Positions 35,864 through 44,169 of a stretch of 64,000 bases of DNA are shown one piece after another. Source of the DNA: Pseudothauera nasutitermitis. GTDB lineage: Bacteria; Pseudomonadota; Gammaproteobacteria; Burkholderiales; Rhodocyclaceae. The stretch covers positions 372,001-436,000 of the forward strand of contig NZ_SSOC01000001.1 of the NCBI RefSeq assembly GCF_004801295.1, written 5' to 3'. Below the pieces are notes generated by a model. It did no database searches. It worked only from the letters and a program-made list of their open reading frames with translations, and was not told the DNA's origin. The position numbers and the translations under genes were made by a program. How positions within the stretch are numbered: the stretch's first letter is position 1; each line of letters starts with the position of its first letter.

Positions 35864-36646
35864 ATGGCTTACGAAACGATTGTGTATGAGCGCCGCGAGG
35901 GTATCGCGGAAATCCGCCTGAACCGGCCGCAGCGGCTCAACGCGGTCACCGAGCAACTGTATGCGGAGCTGCAGGAGGCGTTGGCCGAGGCGGAAGCCGA
36001 CGGCGATGCGCGCGTGGTGCTGCTCACCGGCGAGGGCCGGGCCTTCTGCGTGGGCGCCGATCTGAAGGCGCACAAGGAGGGGCGCACCGCTTACGACCGC
36101 CGGCAGTACCTGCACGGCGAGCAGAAGGTGTGCCGCCGCCTGCAGCAACTGTCCAAGCCGGTGGTGGCCGCGGTGAATGGCTACGCGCTGGGCGCCGGCG
36201 CGGAAATGGCGGTGGCCTCCGACTTCATCGTCATGGCCGCCGGTGCGCGCATCGGTTTTCCCGAGATCGGCATCGGCAGCTTCCTGGGCGGCGGGGTGAC
36301 CTGGCTGCTGCCGCGCCTGGTCGGCCTGGCCAAGGCGCGCGAACTGGTGTTTCTCGGTGAGCGCATCGACGGCGCCGAGGCCGTGCGCATCGGCCTGGCC
36401 AATCGGGTGTTGCCGGACGAGGGCTTCCTGGACGCGGCGCGCGAGTTCGCCGCCGCCATCGCCGGCAAGGCGCCGTTTTCCATGCAACTGGCCAAGGAGC
36501 AGCTCAACTTCGCCGCCGAACGTACCTTCGACGCGGCGCTGAGCGCGGAACTGGAAGGCATGACCTTCGTCAGCACCACGCAGGACTGGCAGGAAGGCGT
36601 GGACGCCTTCGCCGAAAAGAGATCACCCGTTTTCAAGGGACGCTGA
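35864..36646 (+). CDS. Enoyl-CoA hydratase/isomerase (crotonase) family protein
   Basis: A 260-residue crotonase-fold enzyme. It has the oxyanion motif GRAFCVGADLK, then NGYALGAGAEMAVASDF. Both catalytic Glu positions of crotonase look filled (FPEIGIG and KARELVFLG), so hydration of an enoyl-CoA is likely. I chose ATG 35864 over the in-frame ATG at 35858 because the G-rich binding site is better spaced. It lies 34 nt after the TRAP permease and 2 nt before the CoA synthetase. Confidence 0.9.
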   Translation: MAYETIVYERREGIAEIRLNRPQRLNAVTEQLYAELQEALAEAEADGDARVVLLTGEGRAFCVGADLKAHKEGRTAYDRRQYLHGEQKVCRRLQQLSKPVVAAVNGYALGAGAEMAVASDFIVMAAGARIGFPEIGIGSFLGGGVTWLLPRLVGLAKARELVFLGERIDGAEAVRIGLANRVLPDEGFLDAAREFAAAIAGKAPFSMQLAKEQLNFAAERTFDAALSAELEGMTFVSTTQDWQEGVDAFAEKRSPVFKGR

Positions 36647-36648
36647 AC

Positions 36649-38844
36649 ATGAACCGCATAACCATCGCCGAAGCGGCCGCGACCGTGCACGGCGAGCGCA
36701 GCCCGCTGCACGACTTCCTTTCCCCCGATTCCATCGCCATCATCGGCGCCTCGGCCGACCCCACCAAGCGCGGCTACAAAGCCATGGTAGGGCTGATCAA
36801 GGGGCATTACGCAGGCGCCATCTACCCGGTGCATCCCAAGCTCGCCGAAGTGCTCGGCGTGCGCGCCTACCCGTCGCTGGATGCGCTGCCCGGCCCGGTG
36901 GATCTGGCGCTGATCTGTACGCCGGCGGCCACCGTGCCCGGCATCCTCGAGGAATGCGGGCGCAAGGGGGTCAAGGGCGCCATCGTGCTGGCCAGCGGTT
37001 TCAAGGAAACCGGCGAGGAGGGCGCCCGCCTGGAGCGCGCCGTGCTGGAAGCCGCCCGTGCCGGCGGCGTGCGGGTGATCGGTCCGAACACCTCGGGCAT
37101 GTTCAACCTGCACAAGAAGGTCAATCTGCTCGACCTGGCCAATGTGAAGGCGGGCGACATCGGCTTCATCTCGCAGTCCGGCAACATGCTGCTGTCGCTG
37201 GTGCTGGAGGCCGAACACAACGGCCACGTCGGCTTTTCCACCTACGTCGGTCCGGGCAACCAGACCGACATCGGCTTCAACGATTACCTGCGCTACCTGG
37301 GCGAGGATCCGCGCACGCGCGTGGCCACGCTGTACGTGGAAGGCTTCCGCGACGGGCGCCGCTTTCTCAGGGTGGCGCGCGAAACCACGTTGAAGAAACC
37401 CGTGGTGGTGTACAAATCCGGCGCCACCGAGGAAGGCCGCAAGGCCGCCAGTTCGCACACCGGTGCGCTGGCCGGCAGCTATGCGATGACCGTCGATCTG
37501 CTGCGCCAGATGGGCGTCAGCGTGGTGGAGGATTCCGACGAAATCCTGCCGGTAGCCGAAGGCCTGGCGCTGCTGCAGCAGGCGCGCGGCAAGCGCGTCG
37601 CGGTGGTGTCCGACGGCGGCGGGCAGGCCACCATCGCTTCCGACCGTCTCGCCGAGGCCGGGCTGACGCTTGCGCCGCTGAGCGAGGAAACCCGCCGCCG
37701 CCTGGCGGAAATCCTGCTGCCGCAGGCCTCGCTGGTGAACCCGGTGGACGTCGCCGGCAGCAGCGACGCCAATCCGGCCCTGCTGGCCGATTGTCTGCGC
37801 ATCGTCGCCGAGGATGAAAACGTCGACAGTGTGTTCTTGGTCGGCATGTTCGGCGGCTACTACACGCGCTTCGCGGAAAACCTGCTGGGCGGCGAGATGC
37901 GCGGCGCCGAAGCGATGATCGAACTGGCGCGCGCCACCGACAAGCCGCTGGTGATCTACAGCCTGTACGCGCCGGTGAAACCGCCCGCGCTGCGCCGCCT
38001 GCACGAGGCCGGGCTGCCGGTGTACGCCTCCATCGAGCACGCCGTGCGCGTGCTGGCGGCCCTGGGCGAGCGCGGCATCCATCTGGCCACGCGCGGCCAG
38101 TCGGAACCCGCCGCCGCGCCTGAGCCGGATGCCGCCGTGCTGGCCGCGTTCACCGCCGCGGGCGAGCAGGGGCGTGACCTGTTCGAGTACGAGGCGCGCG
38201 CGCTGCTGCGCGCGCACGGCGTCGCGGTGGCCGAGGAACGCGTGGCGCGCGGCGCCGACGAACTGGCCGGCATCGCGGCCCACTTCGGCGAACAGGCGCT
38301 GGCGATGAAGGTGGTGTCGCGCGACATTCTGCACAAGTCGGACGCGGGCGGCGTCAAGCTCGGCCTGCGCGGCGAGGCCGAACTGCGCACGGCCTACGAC
38401 GCCATCCTCAGCTCGTGCCGCGCCTACGCGCCGCAGGCCGACATCGAAGGCGTGCTGCTCACGCCGATGGCCCGCAAGGGCGTGGAAATCATCATCGGCG
38501 TCAGCCGCGACCCGATCTTCGGGCCGGTGCTGATGTTCGGCCTGGGCGGCATCTTCGTCGAGGTGCTGGAAGACGTGGCCTTCCGCTCCATCCCGTTGTC
38601 GCGCCACGATGCGCGCTCGATGGTCGACCAGATCAAGGCGCGGCGCATCCTCGACGGCGTACGCGGCCAGGTGCCGGTGGATACCGAGGCGCTGGTCGAT
38701 CTGTTGCTCAAGGTTTCGGGCATCGTTTCCGCCTATCCGCAGATCGCCGAACTCGACCTCAACCCGGTGATGGCCTACGAGGACGGCTATGCGGTGGTCG
38801 ACGCGCGCGTCATCGTCGATGCCGGCGAGGAGGGCAAGTCATGA
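36649..38844 (+). CDS. ADP-forming acyl-CoA synthetase (alpha-beta fusion)
   Basis: A 731-residue NDP-forming acyl-CoA ligase. The N-terminal CoA-binding part (SIAIIGASADPTKRGYKAM) is followed by the succinyl-CoA synthetase alpha-like domain with the phosphohistidine motif SSHTGALAGS (about 265-275). A C-terminal ATP-grasp domain starts near 510 (EYEARALLRAHGVAV...AMKVVSRDILHKSDAGGV). It activates a carboxylic acid with CoA at the cost of ATP to ADP. The preceding transporter and flanking crotonases suggest activation of an imported acid; acetate is not assured. Confidence 0.92.
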   Translation: MNRITIAEAAATVHGERSPLHDFLSPDSIAIIGASADPTKRGYKAMVGLIKGHYAGAIYPVHPKLAEVLGVRAYPSLDALPGPVDLALICTPAATVPGILEECGRKGVKGAIVLASGFKETGEEGARLERAVLEAARAGGVRVIGPNTSGMFNLHKKVNLLDLANVKAGDIGFISQSGNMLLSLVLEAEHNGHVGFSTYVGPGNQTDIGFNDYLRYLGEDPRTRVATLYVEGFRDGRRFLRVARETTLKKPVVVYKSGATEEGRKAASSHTGALAGSYAMTVDLLRQMGVSVVEDSDEILPVAEGLALLQQARGKRVAVVSDGGGQATIASDRLAEAGLTLAPLSEETRRRLAEILLPQASLVNPVDVAGSSDANPALLADCLRIVAEDENVDSVFLVGMFGGYYTRFAENLLGGEMRGAEAMIELARATDKPLVIYSLYAPVKPPALRRLHEAGLPVYASIEHAVRVLAALGERGIHLATRGQSEPAAAPEPDAAVLAAFTAAGEQGRDLFEYEARALLRAHGVAVAEERVARGADELAGIAAHFGEQALAMKVVSRDILHKSDAGGVKLGLRGEAELRTAYDAILSSCRAYAPQADIEGVLLTPMARKGVEIIIGVSRDPIFGPVLMFGLGGIFVEVLEDVAFRSIPLSRHDARSMVDQIKARRILDGVRGQVPVDTEALVDLLLKVSGIVSAYPQIAELDLNPVMAYEDGYAVVDARVIVDAGEEGKS

Positions 38845-39653
38845 ACACGCAAGCATTGCCGAAGCTGATCGACGCGCGCCTGGAGGTGGCGGAGCGTGTC
38901 GCCACGCTCACCTTCGACCGCCACGACGTGCGCAACGCGCTCACCGGCACGCAGCTGGTCGACGATCTGCTGGCCGTCGCTGAATGGATCAACCGCGAGG
39001 CCGCCGAGGTTTCCGTGCTGGTGCTCACCGGCGCCGGCTCGGCGTTCAGCGCCGGCGGCAACGTCAAGGACATGGCCGCGCGCGGCGGCGACTTCGCCGG
39101 CGACGTGGCCGAGGTCGCCCAGCGCTACCGCACCGGCATCCAGCGCATGCCGCTGGCCCTGCAAGGCATCGAGGTGCCGGTGATCGCCGCGGTCAACGGG
39201 CCGGCCATCGGCGCGGGCTTCGATCTGGCCAACATGGCCGATCTGCGCATCGCCTCGACCAACGCACGCTTCGGCGAGACCTTCCTGAACCTGGGGATCA
39301 TTCCCGGCGACGGCGGCGCGTGGTTCCTGCAGCGCCTGATCGGCTACCAGCGCGCCTTCGAGCTGACCCTGAGCGGGCGCATCGTCGATGCCGGGGAAGC
39401 CCGCCAACTGGGCATCGTGCTGGAAGTGGTGGAACCGGCGCAGTTGATGCCGCGCACGCTGGAAATCGCCGCGCGCATCGCCGAACAGCCACCCAAGGCC
39501 ACCCGGCTGACCAAACGCCTGATGAAGATGGCGCAGCGCATGGAGCTGAAGGATTTCCTCGATCTGTGCGCCTGCTTCCAGGGCATGTGCCACAACGAGG
39601 GCGAGCACCTCGACGCGGTCAACAAGATGCTGGCCGCGATGGCCAAACGCTGA
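38841..39653 (+). CDS. Enoyl-CoA hydratase/isomerase family protein, second copy
   Basis: A 270-residue crotonase-family protein, start overlapping the synthetase stop (ATGA). It shows GSAFSAGGNVKDM and NGPAIGAGFDLANMADLR. Unlike its neighbour it lacks the first catalytic Glu: the segment is FGETFLNLG, where crotonase has Glu just before ILLG; the second (RAFELTLSG) is kept. It may therefore perform another crotonase-type reaction such as isomerisation, lyase or hydrolysis. Confidence 0.9.
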   Translation: MNTQALPKLIDARLEVAERVATLTFDRHDVRNALTGTQLVDDLLAVAEWINREAAEVSVLVLTGAGSAFSAGGNVKDMAARGGDFAGDVAEVAQRYRTGIQRMPLALQGIEVPVIAAVNGPAIGAGFDLANMADLRIASTNARFGETFLNLGIIPGDGGAWFLQRLIGYQRAFELTLSGRIVDAGEARQLGIVLEVVEPAQLMPRTLEIAARIAEQPPKATRLTKRLMKMAQRMELKDFLDLCACFQGMCHNEGEHLDAVNKMLAAMAKR

Positions 39654-39678
39654 CCGGCGTGTTTGGAATGCCGGAATG

Positions 39679-39707
39679 AAAACGGGGCCTCAGGCCCCGT
39701 TTTTCTT
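39679..39707. terminator. Bidirectional terminator between crotonase gene and nadB
   Basis: A 12-bp perfect stem (AAAACGGGGCCT / AGGCCCCGTTTT, 1-nt centre) has A- and T-runs on its two sides, serving the convergent genes on both strands. Confidence 0.85.
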
Positions 39708-39724
39708 TGGATGGCGCGCCGTGT

Positions 39725-41320
39725 TCAGGCCCGCTTGCCGCGCGGCGGGCGCAGCACCGTGTCGCGCGCGCGCGGCAGCAGATCCGGATAATCGCGCGAA
39801 TGGTGCAGGCCGCGGCTTTCCCTGCGGCGCAGCGCGCAGCGCACGATCAGGTCGGCGGTGACCACGAGATTGCGCAACTCGATCAGATCGTTGCCGATGC
39901 GGAAGTGCGAGTAGAACTCGTGGATCTCGCGTTCCAGCAGGCGGATGCGATGCTGGGCGCGGCGCAGGCGCTTGTTGGTGCGCACGATGCCCACGTAGTC
40001 CCACATGGCGCGGCGCAGTTCCGCCCAGTTGTGCGAGATCACCACTTCCTCGTCGGCGTCGGTGACCCGGCTTTCGTCCCACTCGGGCAGGGTCGGCGCC
40101 GCGCCGCGCGGCTTGGCGAGGATGTCCCTGGCGGCGGCCTCGCCGAACACCAGGCATTCGAGCAGCGAATTGCTTGCCAGCCGGTTGGCGCCGTGCAGGC
40201 CGGTGCACGCCGATTCGCCCACCGCGTAGAGATTGGCGACGTCGGTGCGCGCGGCCAGGTCGACCACGATGCCGCCGCAGGTGTAGTGCGCCGCCGGCAC
40301 CACCGGGATCGGCGAACGGGTGATGTCGATGCCCAGCTCCAGGCAGCGCGCGTGGATGTTGGGGAAGTGCCCGCGCAGCCAGTCGGCCGGCTTGTGGCTG
40401 ATGTCCAGATACACGCAGTCGAGGCCGCGCTTCTTCATCTCGAAGTCGATGGCGCGCGCCACCACGTCGCGCGGGGCGAGTTCGGCGCGCTCGTCGTGCT
40501 CGGGCATGAAGCGCGTGCCGTCGGGCAGCTTGAGCAGGCCGCCTTCGCCGCGCACGGCCTCGGAGATCAGGAAGGACTTGGCCTGCGGGTGGTACAGGCA
40601 GGTCGGGTGGAACTGGATGAATTCCATGTTCGCCACCCGGCAGCCGGCGCGCCAGGCCATGGCGATGCCGTCGCCGGTGGCGACGTCCGGGTTGGTGGTG
40701 TACAGATACACCTTGCCGGCGCCGCCGGTGGCCAGCACCGTGTTGCGCGCGCCGAAGGTGAGCACCTGATTGCGCTCGATGTCGAACACGTAGGCGCCCA
40801 GGCAGCCCGCGCCGGGCTGGCCGATCTTGTCGCCGACGAGCAGATCGACGGCGATGTGGTTCTCGAAGATGGTGATGCCCGGATGGGCCACGACCTGCTC
40901 GGTGAGCGTGGCCTGCACGGCCGCGCCGGTGGCGTCGGCGGCGTGGATGATGCGCCGGTGCGAGTGGCCGCCCTCGCGGGTGAGGTGGTAGCCCAGCGCC
41001 GACTGGTCCTCGCGGGTGAAGGGCACGCCGCGGCCGATCAGCCAGTCGATGGCGGCGCGGCCGTTCTCCACCACGAAGCGGGTGGCGCGCGCGTCGCACA
41101 GGCCGGCACCGGCGGTGAAAGTGTCCTGGATGTGCGCCTCGATGCTGTCGGTGTTGTCGAGCACGGCGGCGATGCCGCCCTGGGCCCAGGCGCTGGCGCT
41201 GTCGGCCAGGCTGCGTTTGGTCACCAGTGCCACCCGCTGGCCGCTTTCGGCCAGGCGCAGCGCGAGGGATTGCCCGGCGGTGCCGCTGCCGAGAATCAGG
41301 ACGTCGAATTGGTGGATCAA
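39725..41320 (-). CDS. nadB: NadB, L-aspartate oxidase
   Basis: A 531-residue FAD enzyme making iminoaspartate, the first step of NAD synthesis. It has the dinucleotide motif [25 protein letters not shown], and [18 protein letters not shown] near the C-terminal third. The best family-like start is the TTG at 41320 ([13 protein letters not shown]); no clear ribosome binding site is visible, and an in-frame ATG at 41407 exists but adds 29 residues not seen in the family. It is divergent from rpoE. NadA and NadC are not in this window. Confidence 0.92.
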   Translation of the reverse strand: MIHQFDVLILGSGTAGQSLALRLAESGQRVALVTKRSLADSASAWAQGGIAAVLDNTDSIEAHIQDTFTAGAGLCDARATRFVVENGRAAIDWLIGRGVPFTREDQSALGYHLTREGGHSHRRIIHAADATGAAVQATLTEQVVAHPGITIFENHIAVDLLVGDKIGQPGAGCLGAYVFDIERNQVLTFGARNTVLATGGAGKVYLYTTNPDVATGDGIAMAWRAGCRVANMEFIQFHPTCLYHPQAKSFLISEAVRGEGGLLKLPDGTRFMPEHDERAELAPRDVVARAIDFEMKKRGLDCVYLDISHKPADWLRGHFPNIHARCLELGIDITRSPIPVVPAAHYTCGGIVVDLAARTDVANLYAVGESACTGLHGANRLASNSLLECLVFGEAAARDILAKPRGAAPTLPEWDESRVTDADEEVVISHNWAELRRAMWDYVGIVRTNKRLRRAQHRIRLLEREIHEFYSHFRIGNDLIELRNLVVTADLIVRCALRRRESRGLHHSRDYPDLLPRARDTVLRPPRGKRA

Positions 41321-41425
41321 GATCGGAGGACCGGTTGCGGGCTGGGGTTGCCCGGGGAAATATAGCACGGCGCACGCCCGGGGCCCGAAGGGAACGGTAT
41401 TTCGCACAATCCCGCGTCGGCATCT

Positions 41426-41452
41426 GAACTATTTATTTACACCCGTGTCTTT
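41426..41452 (+). promoter_or_regulatory. Sigma-E/AlgU-type autoregulatory promoter of rpoE
   Basis: GAACTA (41426-41431), 16-nt spacer, TCTTT (41448-41452) resembles the AlgU/RpoE consensus GAACTT-N16-TCTGA (5 of 6 and 3 of 5). It fits self-activation of the rpoE operon. Confidence 0.6.
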
Positions 41453-41468
41453 CGCTTAGGCCGTGGTT

Positions 41469-41498
41469 TTGCCGCGCGGATGGGCGGTCGCTTATACT
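41469..41498 (+). promoter_or_regulatory. Sigma-70 promoter of rpoE
   Basis: TTGCCG (41469-41474, 4 of 6), 18-nt spacer, TATACT (41493-41498, 5 of 6). It would give basal rpoE expression with a leader of about 36 nt. Confidence 0.55.
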
Positions 41499-41540
41499 TC
41501 GGCGGTTTGATCCCCGAACGTATAAAAAAACGACCTGCCC

Positions 41541-42140
41541 ATGAGCGATCGCGAAATCGATCAGTTGCTTGTCGAGCGTGTGCAACGCGGCGACAAACAA
41601 GCCTTCGGCCTGCTGGTGTCCAAGTACCAGCGCAAGCTGCACAGGCTGTTGTCGCGGCTGATCCGCGACCCGGCCGAGGTGGAAGACGTGGCGCAGGAAA
41701 CCTTCATCAAGGCCTACCGCGCCCTGGGTTCGTTTCGTGGCGATAGTGCGTTCTACACATGGCTGTATCGCATCGGCATCAATACGGCGAAGAATTTCCT
41801 GGTGTCGCAGGGGCGGCGGGCGCCGACGTCCACCGAGTTCGACTCCGAGGAGGCCGAGACCTTCGAGGAAGGCGATCAACTGCGCGACATCAACACGCCC
41901 GAACGCCTGCTGATGACGCGCCAGATCGGCGAAACGGTGGAAGAGGCGATGTCCGCGCTGCCCGAGGAACTGCGCACGGCGATCATCCTGCGCGAGATCG
42001 AGGGGCTGAGCTACGAGGAGATCGCCGGCATCATGGACTGTCCCATCGGGACGGTGCGCTCGCGGATTTTCCGGGCGCGCGAGGCAATTGCGGAAAGACT
42101 GCGGCCGTTGCTCGATACGGCACCTGACAAACGTTGGTAG
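41541..42140 (+). CDS. rpoE: RpoE/AlgU, extracytoplasmic stress sigma factor
   Basis: A 199-residue ECF sigma factor. Region 2 (YQRKLHRLLSRLIRDPAEVEDVAQETFIKAYRALG) and region 4 (LPEELRTAIILREIEGLSYEEIAGIMDCPIGTVRSRIFRARE) match RpoE/AlgU. It directs the response to envelope damage and starts the operon rpoE-rseA-rseB-rseC-degP-glutaredoxin. Two promoters precede it, one of them apparently sigma-E dependent. Confidence 0.97.
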   Translation: MSDREIDQLLVERVQRGDKQAFGLLVSKYQRKLHRLLSRLIRDPAEVEDVAQETFIKAYRALGSFRGDSAFYTWLYRIGINTAKNFLVSQGRRAPTSTEFDSEEAETFEEGDQLRDINTPERLLMTRQIGETVEEAMSALPEELRTAIILREIEGLSYEEIAGIMDCPIGTVRSRIFRAREAIAERLRPLLDTAPDKRW

Positions 42141-42152
42141 TGGGTGGTACTC

Positions 42153-42740
42153 ATGAAGGACAAATTGTCGACCCTGCTCGATGGCGGCCTGGACGAACCG
42201 GCGATGAACGCCATGTTCGATACCTTGCGGCGCGATCCGTCCGCGCGCGAGGACTGGAACACCTACTGCCTGATCGGTGACGTGCTGCGCGGCGAGCACG
42301 GTGGCCCGGAGGGGTTCGTCGACCGCGTGATGGCCGTGATCGAGGACGAGCCGGTGGTCTTCGTGCCGGCACTGGCGGCCTCCGCCGAGCGCCGCCGCGG
42401 TCTGTGGCAGTCGATGATGCCGCTGGCCGCCTCGGTGATGGGGGTGACGGCGGTCGGCTGGGTGGCCTACACGCTGTCCGCGCAGGATGCCGCCGTGCGT
42501 CCGGAGGTCGCGGTGGTGACCGTGCCGGGCGCGTCGTCGTCGGCGGTGCTGCCGGTGGCGCAGGCTGCCGAACGCAGCGCGCCCAATGTGGTCGAGTTCC
42601 GCGCGGCGCCGCAGGCGCTGAACGATCCGCATCGCGAATATGTCTTCGTCCATCAGGCAATGTCCGGCGGCGGGCCGATTCCGGGGGCTGTGCAGTACGT
42701 GCGCAGCGTCTCCGACGTTCGCGCGGAAGGCGGCCGATGA
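42153..42740 (+). CDS. rseA: RseA/MucA-like anti-sigma factor
   Basis: A 195-residue single-pass membrane protein. The cytoplasmic N-terminus MKDKLSTLLDGGLDEPAMNAMFDTLRRDPSAREDWNTYCLIGDVLRG is the RseA/MucA sigma-binding domain, a transmembrane helix lies at about 88-107, and the rest is periplasmic. It holds RpoE inactive at the membrane until stress-induced cleavage. ATG 42153 has GGGTGG 5 nt upstream. It lies 12 nt after rpoE and its stop overlaps rseB by 4 nt. Confidence 0.93.
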   Translation: MKDKLSTLLDGGLDEPAMNAMFDTLRRDPSAREDWNTYCLIGDVLRGEHGGPEGFVDRVMAVIEDEPVVFVPALAASAERRRGLWQSMMPLAASVMGVTAVGWVAYTLSAQDAAVRPEVAVVTVPGASSSAVLPVAQAAERSAPNVVEFRAAPQALNDPHREYVFVHQAMSGGGPIPGAVQYVRSVSDVRAEGGR

Positions 42741-43708
42741 AGGGTTTCGCCGCTGTTGTCTGTCTGGCCGCCGCGTTTGTCGCGCCCGTCCCGGCGGCGC
42801 ATGCCGAGCCTCCGGGCGATCCGTTGTCCTGGCTGGGGCGCATCGCCTCGGCGTCCCGGCAGCTGAACTATTCCGGCACCTTCATCTACCAGACCGGCCG
42901 CCAGTCCGAGACTTCGCGCATCGCGCATATGGTCGATGCCAGCGGCGAGCACGAACGCCTGGAGGTACTCGACGGCAGCCCGCGCGAGGTCATCCGCTCG
43001 AACAGCGAGGTGCGCTGCGTGCTGCCCGAGCAGAAGGTGGTGATCATCGACGAGTCCGCCGACCGGCGCGCGTTCCCGGCGCGTATTCCGGCCTCGTTCT
43101 CCGGGCTCGCCGAGCACTACCGCATCAGCAAGGGCAAGGTCGGCCGCGTGGCCGGCTACGAGACTCAGTTGATCGTCCTCGAACCGCGCGACGAACTGCG
43201 CTACGGCCATCTGTTCTGGGCCGAACTGCAGTCCGGCCTGCTGCTCAAGGCACGCATGGTCGACGAAGGCGGCGAGATGATCGAGCAGTTCACCTTCAGC
43301 GAAGTGAAGATCGGCAGCGTGGACCGCGAGTCGCTGTCGCCGCGCTACCGCAAGGATGGCGACTGGCGCGTGGTCAACACGCGCGGCAGCGAGGTGCGCA
43401 AGGAAGACGCCGGCTGGGTGCTCGCCGAGGCGCTGCCCGGTTTCACCCTCAGTTCGGTGGTGCGCCGCCCGCTCGGTGCAGGGCGCGGAGAGGTGGTGCA
43501 TATGGTGTTCAGCGACGGGCTGGCTTCGGTGTCGGTGTTCATCGAGCCGCTCGGCGGACATGAGCACGGCGTTGAAACCGGCGCGCAGGCGTCCGGCTCC
43601 ATCAACATCTACAAGCGCCCGGTCAACGGCCATCTGGTCACCGCGCTGGGCGAGGTGCCCCGGTTGGCCGTGCAGCGCCTCGGCGACGCCATCCGGCCCG
43701 CCCCATGA
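42737..43708 (+). CDS. rseB: RseB/MucB, periplasmic regulator of RseA
   Basis: A 323-residue periplasmic protein with a signal peptide (1-24, ending PAAHA). It has the MucB/RseB domain (NYSGTFIYQTGRQSETSRIAHM, HERLEVLDGSPREVIR) and the C-terminal part (LPGFTLSSVVRRP). It shields RseA from the DegS protease and senses lipoprotein and LPS defects in other bacteria. The start overlaps the rseA stop (ATGA). Confidence 0.95.
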   Translation: MKGFAAVVCLAAAFVAPVPAAHAEPPGDPLSWLGRIASASRQLNYSGTFIYQTGRQSETSRIAHMVDASGEHERLEVLDGSPREVIRSNSEVRCVLPEQKVVIIDESADRRAFPARIPASFSGLAEHYRISKGKVGRVAGYETQLIVLEPRDELRYGHLFWAELQSGLLLKARMVDEGGEMIEQFTFSEVKIGSVDRESLSPRYRKDGDWRVVNTRGSEVRKEDAGWVLAEALPGFTLSSVVRRPLGAGRGEVVHMVFSDGLASVSVFIEPLGGHEHGVETGAQASGSINIYKRPVNGHLVTALGEVPRLAVQRLGDAIRPAP

Positions 43709-44169
43709 TCGAGGCACGCGCCCGGGTGCTGCGCGTCGACGGCGAGCAGGCCTGGCTGTGCATCGACGAGCAAGCGGGTGGCTGCGGGCGCTGCGATGAA
43801 CCGGGCGGTTGCCGCTCGGTGAAGATTTCCACCCTGTTCCGTTCCCCACAGCAGACCTTCCGCGTCCGCAACGAAATCGGCGCGCAGCCGGGCGATGCCG
43901 TGCGCGTGTGCATGGAAGACGGCGCGCCGCTGCGTGCGGCGCTGGTCAGCTACGGGCTGGGCGCGTTGCTGGCGGTGCTCGGCGCGGCTCTGGGAAGCGC
44001 CCTGGTCGGCGGCGACCCGGCCACCCTGGCCGGCGCGCTGGGCGGTCTGTTGGCTGCGCTGGGGCTGAACCGGATGCTGGCGCGCAGCCGGCGTTGGCGC
44101 GGTGGCCTGCGGATGAGCGTGTTGCCGGCGGGCGCCTGCGCGCACCGGCACGATGAGGCGGTTCGATGA
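43705..44169 (+). CDS. rseC: RseC/MucC-like membrane protein
   Basis: A 154-residue protein of the RseC/MucC family. The N-terminal cytoplasmic part carries a Cys cluster (GGCGRCDEPGGC), and two transmembrane helices follow (about 78-98 and 104-122). In Rhodobacter and E. coli relatives it is linked to electron transfer and SoxR reduction or to the sigma-E response. It overlaps rseB (ATGA) and degP by 4 nt. Confidence 0.9.
   Translation: MIEARARVLRVDGEQAWLCIDEQAGGCGRCDEPGGCRSVKISTLFRSPQQTFRVRNEIGAQPGDAVRVCMEDGAPLRAALVSYGLGALLAVLGAALGSALVGGDPATLAGALGGLLAALGLNRMLARSRRWRGGLRMSVLPAGACAHRHDEAVR

Noticed and set aside
41321-41407. Extended nadB N-terminus from ATG 41407
   Set aside because: The 29 added residues do not match NadB family starts and overlap the promoter region; TTG 41320 gives the expected N-terminus.
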